Source: Benincasa hispida
Lineage: Eukaryota; Streptophyta; Magnoliopsida; Cucurbitales; Cucurbitaceae
Reading direction: 5' to 3'
DNA: 64,000 nt
Assembly: GCF_009727055.1 (NCBI RefSeq)
Contig: NC_052350.1
Coordinates: 42,184,296-42,248,295 of the forward strand
In this document: one piece after another, positions 22,440 to 32,445 of the stretch
Numbering within the stretch: position 1 is the first letter of the stretch
How the letters are laid out: each line of letters opens with the position of its first letter
The notes under the pieces: model-generated
Databases searched by the model: none
Told to the model about the DNA's origin: nothing
Seen by the model: the letters and a program-made list of their open reading frames with translations, nothing else
Made by a program: the position numbers and the translations under genes

Positions 22440-23790
22440 TGACAACACAAAAAATATGCTATTTTCCTCTTCTTAATTCTAGGTCGTTACTATGTTTAAT
22501 GTGTTTATTTAATGATTTTATAGGTATTGAGCGTTTTGGAGGTGGAATCAGTTGTTACGAGCCGTTCGAGGTTAATTTAGAGCAATTAGGAGCTAATTTG
22601 AGCAATCGAACTTCAAAAGGACGTAAAAAGACAAAAATGCCCCTGGACGGAGCGTCACAACGCTACAAGGCAGTAGCTGCCTATTTCGTGATGAAACAAG
22701 GAAGTGTTGCAATGTTACAATGCTCTGATATTTGATGGACGCATGCACGAGGTCCAGAGTGTTGCAACGCTGCGACGACTGCAATATAGCGTTCTCTTCG
22801 ATTTAGGGTAGAATATATCAACCCCCAATCGATTCTTAAGCCGATTTTCTTCTCTTTTCATCTCTTTACTTGTATTTTTCTTCCATTTCTTCGCATCTCA
22901 TGTAATTAATGGAATGATGCCGGGATTTTTCTTCTCCGTCTCCATGGGAAGGTAAGTTCTAGCTATTTTCCAGCTTAGGGGATTGGAACAATGCAACTTT
23001 TGGGAGTTTTGTTTGAATGAAATTTCTATATTCTTGTCTATGGGTTTCAATCTGAATTTTTTGTTTATGAATTACATAATTTTATTATTAATTGACAACC
23101 AATAATTTTTTTGTGTAATTTGAATACTCAGAGAATGGCTTGTATGTGACATATAGTTATAGAGCTTGTAATATATGACATATAGTTATAGGTTAATCTT
23201 AAAGGAAGTAGTAGGTTAGGCTTGCAATTTGTTGTCTATAATGAATAGTAGTTTGTCCTATTGACCTAGAGAAAAACCACATTGAATGTTTGATTAGACG
23301 TTGGAAGTTGAACACTCATCTTAGCGTCATCCTTAGAACTTAATGTGATTTGTCAATTTGTATGGAGCGGATTCGTTTTCTATGCATCTCAATATTAGGT
23401 GATTAGGACCATTGATTAGGATTCCAATCAATTGGGCTAGATATAGTCAAGAAACTAAAATTGCATTTAAATAACTCAATGAACAAGAGTTGTGTTGGTC
23501 AATTCCAATTCCCTTAAGCTAGGTCATTTCCTTTAATTGCATTTCTATCTTTTATTTTCTCACATTTTATTTTCTTGTAATTCGACTTATCCAATCCACA
23601 CCAAACACCCCCCACTTTACCTCTTTAACTGAAAACAAGTTTCGATGAACTAATCTTTCGTGCTTCCCTGAGGTTCGATCTCGGACTTGTCGCTTGTACT
23701 ACCAGTTAGTATAAGTAGTTCGTTCGGTGATTTATAAATTTCATTTGTGTAACAAGGGTTTATGGGTGACGGTAAACTCTGGACCTACCA
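22440..23790 (+). repeat. 5' LTR of TE6 (1351 bp)
   Basis: It starts TGACAACACAAAAAATATGC, matching the 3' copy at 26520 (TGATAGCACAAAAACTG), and ends ...GGACCTACCA before the primer site. The first 390 bases align with 26520-26925 and with the inverted copy at 31370-30975. It contains the GTTGCAACGCT motif near 22760. Confidence 0.85.
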
Positions 23791-23793
23791 AAT

Positions 23794-23811
23794 TGGCGCC
23801 ATTGCTGGAAA
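23794..23811 (+). other. Primer-binding site of TE6, complementary to tRNA-Asp
   Basis: TGGCGCCATTGCTGGAAA differs at four positions from the perfect complement of the plant tRNA-Asp(GTC) 3' end (TGGCGCCGTTGCCGGGG plus the next base). Confidence 0.8.
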
Positions 23812-24178
23812 AGCCAATTAGTTCATCTTAGTTAGATTTTAGTTAAAGATTTCTTTTTCTTTGATTTGTTTTCTTTTTGTGTCAGTTAGGCATGACATGA
23901 TTTTCAAATCAATCTTGGACATTTGAAAACCAAGTTGCAGATTTTGACAACGATGCCACATTGCCGCCTTGACTTCCTTAGTTGGCCACTTGATGGAAAG
24001 GAGTTCGCAGCAAGTAGAGGTGTGCAGGAGTTACTTACTTGAGGGGCATCCTACGCAAGCATGCTCGAGGTTGCAATGGACGCCAGCACCATGTGGATTC
24101 ATCGAGGAAGGGTATTCATTTGAACTATGAGTCTCATCATTCTAGATGGGAAGAGTCTTTTGACCATGGATACTCAGG

Positions 24179-24622
24179 ATGGCATCAGAGCTTAGCAACC
24201 AAGATTTCATAGCACCACACCAGTCAACTCATGCTCAGTCTTTAGAGTTAGGTAAGTCTTTAGAGGCTCTAGTTATGGAGTTTGTTGATAGTACTTTTGA
24301 GTTTCAGCAGGACAACCTCCGTAGGCAGCAAGAGTTTGGGTGCTTCCAGCAAGAGAGTCTTTGCACCAAGGCAGAGGCTAGAACTGACTTGCAAAGTCTG
24401 AGTGACCTTGTTGCTCAGCTTGCAACTTTAGTTGGGAGGCTAGACGTGCCATTTTCGGACCATTCATTTGATTTTCCAGAGACTCAGATCTATGAGGTTG
24501 TCTACGTCGACATGGTGGAGGAGCAGGGACCACTTCCTAAAGATTCGTGTCCAGGTATGACTTTGGAGTTCTTAATTTCTGAACATGCTAATAGCACTCT
24601 TCAGTTTCAACAGGATGTTTAA
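24179..24622 (+). CDS. Uncharacterised ORF in TE6 internal region (147 aa)
   Basis: This is the longest open frame of the element. I do not recognise a domain. It is acidic and glutamine-rich. A repeated motif recurs in it: LVMEFVDSTFEFQQDN (about residues 31-46) and LEFLISEHANSTLQFQQDV (about 129-147). A leucine-rich heptad-like stretch (LQSLSDLVAQLATLVGRLD, about 81-99) suggests a coiled coil. No zinc knuckle, protease or RT follows. Open but stop-broken frames continue to about 25150. It may be a gag-derived or accessory product of a non-autonomous element. The ATG is simply the first of the open frame, and an upstream frame (from about 24020) may once have been joined to it. Confidence 0.45.
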   Translation: MASELSNQDFIAPHQSTHAQSLELGKSLEALVMEFVDSTFEFQQDNLRRQQEFGCFQQESLCTKAEARTDLQSLSDLVAQLATLVGRLDVPFSDHSFDFPETQIYEVVYVDMVEEQGPLPKDSCPGMTLEFLISEHANSTLQFQQDV

Positions 24623-25149
24623 GCTCAACTGTAAAGCATTATCGATCATGTTGTCTAGCTAATAGAGGTCGTATAGAGACTAGAGAGCGTGCCAGAGCAC
24701 CCATCGTCTATAACTCAAAGGCAGAGTTTCTTGTGGAGTGCTATTACTCTAGTGATGATGAGGACTTCACTCCATGCTTGCCAGCTTATAAGGCTAAAGA
24801 GGATTCCGAACCTAAATCCGACGAGATCTAAGTGATAGAGTTAGAGGTCAAAATACCTCGCCCTATTCTGACTCCTAGTATTTTGTATATATTCGAGTTT
24901 TTTCCCCTAATCCTCACGAGTCTGTTGAGTCTTTTCTTTCTTTAGACTCTTTAGAGTCCCTTGAGTCTTTCGATTCTTTCTTTTTACCTGTTTTTTCCAT
25001 ATTCCAAAAAAATCAAAATTCAACATGTCTGGTTCTCTTCAAAAGATGAGGAGCCTTATAGCCTTACCAGGCTATATAGACTTTTCAAAGAAGGGACCAG
25101 AGAAATACGAGAATTTCTTTGTACCTTGACAGGGGACAGGTCACGGTGA

Positions 25150-26519
25150 GGAATCAACGTTAAAAAATTTGCCCTTCTTAGAGGGAGCCAGGTGAAAAAA
25201 ACTTAATGCTTTCCTTTATTGCTTTCTAATTCGTTCTTGCTTTTCTTTTGTAGGTTTTTTCCCTCTGTCCTAAAGGAGAAAAATATCAATTCGAGGTAGC
25301 CCTCTTACCACCATCCCATGTAAGGAAATGTCATCAGGGGAGGTTTTCTATTCTCTTGATTGTTTTATTTTATTGGGCTTAGATTAGAGATCATTGGGGA
25401 AAATGTACCATTTTAAGTTGAGGGTGGGGTATATTGTGACTGTTGAGGTCCTTGAGCGTTATGCTTGAATGATGTTTGTGTGTTTGAATTGCTTGCTCGC
25501 TCTCTTGCTTGGTTTGTTATGATGAGTAGTTGATGACATACCCTTTTTGTGATTAGGTTTGCATGAAACTATGTTTAAAGAGCATGATCATGATTTTTAG
25601 CCCATTTTAAAAAATATTCTTATCCCTCATGCATCTTTAAGTCCCTTATCCAACGAAATTAGGTCTTGTGTGCTTAGATTTGTATTATTGGGCTATTATT
25701 TTTATTGTCACCCCGAAAGGCCTAGGTGATATGTGTTAAGTGACTGAAAGCTCAACCTAGTAATACATACTTAAGTTTTTGCCAAACTCTTGTTTTGTAT
25801 TGTAAAAACCAAGTGTAGAGTAAATAAAAAGAAAGTCTATAAAAAGTGAAGCATGTTGTAAAGTAAAAGCAAGTTTGTATGTTATTTTTTAAGGGGATTA
25901 CTGCTCTTTCTTAAGGTTATGATTAACCTGGGGTGGATATGACACCCATAGTTTCCCTTTGAGCTAAATTACCCCGATGAATGAGTAAGCTATAGCACCT
26001 TGTTAGGAGATATTGCCCGTAGTTGGATATCTTTCACGTAACTCGTACGGGCAAGCCAAAACAAAGATGACGTTTCTGGATAAGGTTTCCTCTTTTGTGT
26101 AAAGTAAAAAAAAAAAAAAAAATTAAAAATTAAAAAAAATGATGAGAAAAAAATTATAGAATAAAAGTTTGGTTTCCTCAAGCGTGTCATTGCATTGTTG
26201 AGTCTAGAAAGCTTGGCTCTTGAACCTTCGAGCTAGTGTAGGGGAAAAACAGATTGAGGGCCTTTCAAAATCATTTCGGATTCTGGGAGTTTAATTAGTA
26301 GGGCTTTTGACTCACTCATGCATGAATAGGTTTAGAATAATTTTTAAAATGTACTTCATTGATTTATTGTAATCAGATTTAATTTTTTATTGCAAATATT
26401 ATCCTTATAGACTGTTGAGACTAGATTAACGAACTTTGTGATTGAATAAGTATAGCTTTTTGTGTGAATGTGTGATTCCACCTTGCTCGAGGATGATCAA
26501 GAATTAAGTTGGGGGTATT
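25150..26519 (+). other. 3' untranslated region of TE6
   Basis: There is no coding similarity. An A-rich run lies at 26105-26140. The stretch 26236-26519 is present again, inverted, at 31370-31650. It ends in a polypurine tract, AAGTTGGGGG, just before the 3' LTR. Confidence 0.6.
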
Positions 26520-26925
26520 TGATAGCACAAAAACTGTGTTATTTTCCTCTTCTTAATTCTAGGTCGTTACTATGTTTAATGTGTTTATTTAATGATTTTA
26601 TAGGTATTGAGCATCTTGGAGGTAGAATCAGTCGTTACGAGCCGTTCGGAGTTAATTTGGAGTAATTAGGAGCTAATTTGAGCAATCAAACTTCAAAAGG
26701 ACGTGAAATGACAAAAATGCACCTGGACAGAGCGTCGCTAAGCTACAAGGCAGTAGCTATCTATTTCGTGAAGAAACAGGGCAGCGTTGCAACGCTACAT
26801 GTAGCATTGCAATGCTCCGATATTTGACGGATGTGCACGCGAGGCTCACAGTGTTGCAACATCGTGACGCTGCGACGACATCTATATAACGTTCTCTTTG
26901 ATTTAGGGTAGAATATATCAACCCC
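26520..26925 (+). repeat. Partial 3' LTR of TE6
   Basis: It aligns with the first ~390 bases of the 5' LTR, then stops at ...ATATATCAACCCC, where TGTTGAAATGCC (a TE7-type LTR head) begins. It contains GCGTTGCAACGCT and GCATTGCAATGCT in tandem around 26785-26818. Confidence 0.85.
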
Positions 26926-26978
26926 TGTTGAAATGCCTTGAATCTGTTTGTTGGCGCTTCGAACAACCTAGTACGGGG
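26926..26978 (+). repeat. 53-bp fragment of a TE7-type LTR head (plus orientation)
   Basis: It begins TGTTGAAATGCCTTGAATC. The first ~30 bases match the start of the TE7 LTR, which reads on the opposite strand, and the rest (TTCGAACAACCTAGTACGGGG) does not. The same fragment is found inverted at 30919-30974. Confidence 0.75.
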
Positions 26979-26981
26979 ATC

Positions 26982-29900
26982 CACCCAGAGTGAACACATA
27001 GCCAGTCATGGACCTCCTAGACTCAGAATAACTAGTCATCAAACATTCTGTTCAATTCCCATAAACAAGACCAACATCAGATATACCTCTAAGGAAACGA
27101 TAAATCCTTTTAACGGCTTGCCAATGCTCCTTCCCAGGTTGACCCATGAATCTGTTGACAACACTAACAGCATGGGCAAGATCAGGCCTAGTACAGACCA
27201 TAGCATACATCAAACATCCTACTGCATTAGCATAAGAAACTCGAGACATGTACTCCTTCTCAGCTTCAGACTGTGGTGAAAACTCATATGACAAACGAGC
27301 ATTTACCGCACTAGGAGTATCTATAGGCTTAGCTGATGACATACCAAACCTGGACAATATTTTCTGAATATATCCTTTCTATGACAAGAAGAGCTTATTC
27401 TTACCTTTGTCCCTATAAATCTCCATACCCAGAATTTTCTGAGCAACACCCAAATCCTTCATATCAAACTCAGCACTGAGAAGATTCTTCAATTTCAGAA
27501 TATCATACTTGGACTTTGCAGCTATGAGCATATCATCTACATATAAAAGTAGATAAATCATCGAACCATCATCAGCATTGTTGTGATATACCCAACAATC
27601 ATACGGACTCCTGTTATAGCTAAGTCCAATCATATAGCTGTCAAATCGCTTATACCACTGTCTTGGAGAATGCTTTAACCCATACAAAGATTTCTTCAAC
27701 TTGCAAACATAATCCTCTTTACCTGGACACTGGAATCCATCTGGTTGGGTCATATAAATCTCTTCCTCCAACTCTCCATGTAAAAAAGTTGTCTTCACAT
27801 CTAATTGTTCAAGTTCCAAATTCTGATGTGCTACTATAGCAAGTAACACCCTGATAGAAGTATGTCTGACTAATGGTGAGAAGATCTCATTATAATCAAC
27901 TCCTTCCCTTTGTGTGAACTCTCTAGCAACAACTCGAGCTTTATATTTAATGCCCTCTAAAGGTGATATCTCTTCTTTTTCTTGAAGACCCATTTACAAG
28001 TGAATTTTTCTCTCCTTTGGTCGTTTAACTAATTTCCAAGTCTGATTTTTGTCAAGAGATTCCATCTCATCCCCCATAGCAGCAAGCCATTTAGCAGACT
28101 CACCACATGACATAGCTTCTCTATAGGTGGATGGCTCATAAGAATCCACCTCTTCAGCAACCTACAATGCAAAAGTAACCATATCTTCAAAACCATACCT
28201 CACAGGAGGTCCAACACCAACTCTTCTAGTTCTATCACGAGTTATACTCGGTTGATCAACTCGTGATCTAGAATTCTCAGGCAAATCAACTTCTGACATT
28301 CTAGGCACATTAATTTCTGGTTGCACATCAGTTTCTGTAGTAACATGTTGATCTTCTCCACCTTGATGTTGTAATTCATTCACAACTGAAGTGAATTGCA
28401 TCTCTATCTATTTATCAACACTACTACTTTCTCCCACATTAGTAGACGTCACAAAAGGCTTTACAGTTGAGTTAAGCATGGAATTTTCATCAAATATCAC
28501 AGTCCTACTAAGTATGACTCTATTCTCCGAAGGTGACCAGACTCTATATCCCTTAACTCCATCCCCAAAACCCAAAAATATACCCTTTTTAGCTCTTGAT
28601 TCTAATTTACCCTCATTAACATGATAGTAGACAGTACAACAAAAAAAATTTAATAAAGAATAATCTATAGGCTTACCAGACCACACCTCGTAAGGTGTTT
28701 TACAATCAATAGTTGTGTGAGGTCCACGATTGATCAGATAACATGATGTATTCACTGCTTCTGCCCAAAACTTTCTAGCCAACCCTGCATTAGAGAGCAT
28801 GCATCTTGCTCTCTCCAACGTCTGATTCATACATTCTACAACCCCATTTTGCTGTGGAGTATTCCTAACAGTATGATAGCGAACAATCCCCTCAGCTTTA
28901 CAGAACTCATTAAATTCAGATTCACAAAATTCCAGACCATTATCAGTTCGCAACCTTTTGATCTTCTTCCCAGTTTGATTTTCAATCAATATCTTCCACT
29001 GCTTGAAATTCTTGAAGGCTTCACTTTTATGTTTCATCATAAAAACACAAGTCATTCTTGAGTAATCATCAATTATAGACAAAAAAAAAAATACCTATTG
29101 CCTCCAATAGATTCAACTTTGGAAGGTCCCCAACAGTCTGAATAATATAATCAAGTGTCCCTTTTGTACGATGAACATCTCTTGGAAACTTGCTGCGATA
29201 AAGCTTCTCAAATACACAATGTTCACCAAATTCAAAATCCTGCACCTTATGCCCACAAAGAAGATCTCTTTTTGACAGAATTTGCATCCCTGAACCTAAT
29301 AGAAAGTACAGTGTTCCACGCTTATGCCTTTCAAAACTACCTCAGAACCCTTATAGACATACATTGCTCCACCTTTACCTTCAAAATTGTAACCCTTGCT
29401 ATCGAGTACACTAAAGGATATCAAACTCTTCTTCATTAGTGGAACATGCCTAACCTCTTTTAAAGTGTAGAAGGCACCATTATGTGTTCGTATCTTTACT
29501 GAGTCGATTCCAACTATATTGCACACAGTACCATTAGCCATGCTAACATTTTCTCCATCTATTTGCTGATAAGTTGAGAACCACTCTCTATTTGGGCACA
29601 TACTATAAGATGCCCCAGAATCAAGAACCCATATATCATCAGAATGTGACTGTTCATTCAAAACTAAAGCTAGATCTCCTTCAGAATCGATATCGACTTC
29701 TTCAGAATCAATCTCAACTTGTGCAACAGAGGCGGATGCTTCCCTCTTGTCACTCTTTTCCTTCTTTTCCTGATTCCTTTTTATCTTAGGATATTCGATT
29801 TTCCAAGCCCCTTTTCTTTACAGTAGTTACAAATATCATCTAATCTAGAACCCTTTGACTTCGAAGACATTTTATTTTGGTCGACTTCTGCTTACCAGAA

Positions 29901-30526
29901 TTCCTATGTCCCTTACTTCCTGTAGCAGTTAACCCAGATGCCTGACTTTCTGTAACTGAACTTTCTACATTTTGACGATCCTCTCTCATAAGCAACGTCG
30001 ACTTTGTATCTTCTAAGGTCAGAGTTTCTTTCCCTCCAATATACAAGTCAATGAAAGTCTTATAAGATAGCGGCAAAAATGTCAATAGAATTAGGGCAAC
30101 ATCCTCATCATCAACCTTAACTTCTACATTACGTAGATCTAATAAAATTTTATTTAATTGATCAAGATGGTCTCGTAGAGACGTACCTTCCTGCATACGT
30201 AGATGATATAAACGTTTCTTCAGAAAAAACTTCTTGGTTAAAGATTTCGTCATGTAAAGACTCTCCAGCTTCAACCAAAGACCAGCGGCAGTTTCTTCAT
30301 CTACGACCTCGATGATGACGTCATCAGCCAAACATAGCATGATCGTCGAATGAGCCTTCTCCTCAAGAGTCTGCCACTCTTCGTCATCCATGGCAGCCTT
30401 CTTTGACTTACCCATCAGCGGCGCCCACAACCCCTGCTGCTTTAGCGGGGATCGTATCTTGATCTGCCATAAACCAAAACTGTTCCTCTCAGTAAATTTG
30501 TCGATCTTTACGTTCACACAAGACAT
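26982..30526 (-). pseudogene. Ty1/copia gag-pol of TE7, nearly complete domains, several frame breaks
   Basis: The minus-strand ATG is at 30526-30524. The gag core runs to 29840, and a zinc-knuckle remnant (CNYCKEKG) lies near 29810. The protease has DSGASYSMCP (29661-29296), followed by pre-integrase. The integrase segment 29082-28408 has LRTDNGLEF with the second catalytic aspartate and PQQNGVVE with the glutamate. The RT block 27993-27379 has an intact YVDDM box (27525-27540). RNase H begins at 27357 and is cut near 26982. Breaks include a frameshift near 29075, stops around 28400 and 28160, and a shift at about 27990. It looks younger than TE2 or TE8 because the long blocks remain open. 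Confidence 0.9.
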
Positions 30527-30579
30527 TTTCAATTGTCAAACAAATGCGGAATTTCGAAAAGAAAAAAAAACCCTAACAA

Positions 30580-30592
30580 GGCTCTGATACCA
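30580..30592 (-). other. Primer-binding site of TE7
   Basis: The minus strand reads TGGTATCAGAGCC, a canonical tRNA-iMet primer site, three bases inside the LTR edge. Confidence 0.88.
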
Positions 30593-30595
30593 TTT

Positions 30596-30914
30596 TGTTG
30601 CGAAATCGATAATTAAAGAAACAAAAAAAGAACGTAGAGTAGGGAAAATCGACACACGGATATACATGGTTCACTAACAGTGTGTTAGTTACGTCCACGG
30701 GCAGAAGGATAACAATATTATTTGAGAGAATATTTTCAAAATTACATAAAAATGGTGCCTCTAGGTTAGAGAGTTTATATATCGCATTACTCCAAATCCT
30801 AGGGTCAAAATCGTAAATAACTGCAAATAAATAAATATGTTGAATACAAAATCTGAATAGGTTTCGGGTTGATATATTCAAATCGCCAGCAAACAGATTC
30901 AAGACATTTCAACA
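30596..30914 (-). repeat. 5' LTR of TE7 (319 bp)
   Basis: In element sense it starts TGTTGAAATGTCTTGAATC at 30914 and ends ...GATTTCGCAACA at 30596. It includes GAATATATCAACCC, a 14-bp match to the TE6 LTR junction. Confidence 0.85.
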
Positions 30915-30919
30915 ACGAG

Positions 30920-31650
30920 ACCCCCGTACTAGGTTGTTCGAAGCACCAGCAAACAGATTCAAGGCATTTCAACAGGGGTTGATATATTCTACCCTAAATC
31001 AAAGAGAACGTTATATAGATGTCGTTGCAGCGTCACGACGTTGCAACGTTGTGAGCCTCGCATGCACATCGGTCAAATATCAGAGCATTGCAATGCTACA
31101 TATAGTGTTGCAACGCTGCCCTATTTCTTCACGAAATAGACAGCTACTGCCTTGTAGCATTGCAACGCTCTGTCCAGGGGCATTTTTGTCCTTTTGAAGT
31201 TCGATTGCTCAAATTAGCTCCTAATTACTCCAAATTAACTCCGAACGGCTCGTAACGACTGATTCTACCTCCAAGTTGCTCAATACCTATAAAATCATTA
31301 AATAAACACATTAAACATAGTAAAGACCTAGAATTAAAAAGAGGAAAATAACACAGTTTTTGTGTTATAAACACCCCAAACTTAATTCTTGATCGTCCTC
31401 GAGCAAGGTGGAATCACACATTCACACAAAAATTATACTTGCTCAATCACAAAGTTCGTTAATCTAGTCTCAACAGTCTATAAGGATAATATTTGCAATA
31501 AAAAATTAAATTTGATTACAATAAATCAATGAAGTACATTTTAAAAATTATTCTAAACCTATTCATGCATGAGTGAGTCAAAAGTCCTACTAATTAAACT
31601 CCCAAAATTCGAAATGATTTTGTAAGGCCCTTAATCCGTTTTTCCTTATG
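30920..31650 (-). repeat. Right arm of ~740-bp inverted repeat around TE7
   Basis: This is the reverse complement of 26236-26981: the 53-bp LTR head (to 30974), TE6 partial LTR (30975-31370) and TE6 3' UTR with its polypurine tract (31370-31650). It ends where a TE8-family LTR begins. Confidence 0.88.
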
Positions 31651-32445
31651 TAGTTACATCTAAATCCTTAAGTACCACTGATCCTTCTAATGAACAATAA
31701 ATCATAGTCCAACTATAACCAAACCCCTCTTGGGCTAGGAGAGGTTGTGGCACCACATTTTTCAAGCTCTAGAATCAACCCTTAAGGATGCAATTTATCG
31801 ACTTACCGCAACGATGGGGAAGGAATTCATTCCTTCTTGTGTATGTGTGTTCCTAGCTCTCCAATTAGATGAATCCCTAAAATGATAGGCTTTTTGAGTT
31901 GGTGATTTGGCCGCTCTCACCCATACAAATCAAAGGACCACCTTCATAAGTAGGAGTTCACAACTCACTCAGGATTCAGGTCATGTTACCTATGGTCATC
32001 CTAGTAAAATGTAAGTCTCTATTATGAATGACATTATATAATAAGACTAAACATTTCGTGATTCGGTCTTATACAAACTCCTTTGTATAGAATACCTATG
32101 CTTACATGCCTCTACATGAATAATTAAGATGAGATCATTTGTAGCACTTTACAACAATTGTAACATCTACAAAACGAGCCGTATTCGTAGTGTCACCAAG
32201 ATAAGGTATCTAGTCTTATCCATCTACTATAGACCATTTAGGTTATCACTTAGACATGATCCACCTGTATGTCTCTACATATATGTTTAAGCTACAAGAT
32301 AACCTTGGATGTTAGTTTATTGGTTTATGGGTTTAATGCAACTAAATGTTAAATATAACATCACAAATTTTATTAGATAAATAAGATATTTGTACAATTA
32401 CAAACTATAGGATCCTACGAGATTTAAAACACCAACCTCAATAAT
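31651..32445 (-). repeat. Partial 3' LTR of TE8
   Basis: It aligns with the first ~800 bases (element sense) of the TE2 and TE9 LTRs. The inner edge follows a polypurine tract (AAGTGGGAGAT on the minus strand) at about 32446-32456. The outer part is missing. Confidence 0.8.

Larger units (their letters stand above)
22440..26925 (+). mobile_element. TE6: non-autonomous LTR retrotransposon (LARD-like) with tRNA-Asp primer site
   Basis: It has a 5' LTR (22440-23790), a primer site, a 2.7-kb internal region without protease, RT or integrase, a polypurine tract (AAGTTGGGGG near 26508) and a partial 3' LTR from 26520. The 3' LTR is cut at 26925, where TE7-related sequence begins. The tRNA-Asp primer site is used by Athila/Tat-type Ty3 elements, which could supply its enzymes; this partnership is inference. 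Confidence 0.82.
26236..26981 (+). repeat. Left arm of ~740-bp inverted repeat around TE7
   Basis: This block of TE6 3' UTR, partial LTR and a 53-bp LTR head is the reverse complement of 30920-31650, with scattered mismatches only. The order within the arm is TE6 UTR, TE6 LTR, then TGTTGAAATGCC...TACGGGG. Confidence 0.88.
26979..30914 (-). mobile_element. TE7: Ty1/copia element with 5' LTR but no normal 3' LTR
   Basis: On the minus strand there is a 319-bp 5' LTR (30914-30596), a primer site, gag from 30526, and protease, integrase, RT and part of RNase H. The coding sequence stops at about 26982 within the TGYVFTLGG motif and runs straight into the inverted-repeat arm, so the C-terminus and 3' LTR are absent. 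Confidence 0.88.

Noticed and set aside
27379..27993. Long intact RT frame as a host gene
   Set aside because: It is the YVDD-bearing RT block of TE7, continuous with integrase and RNase H.
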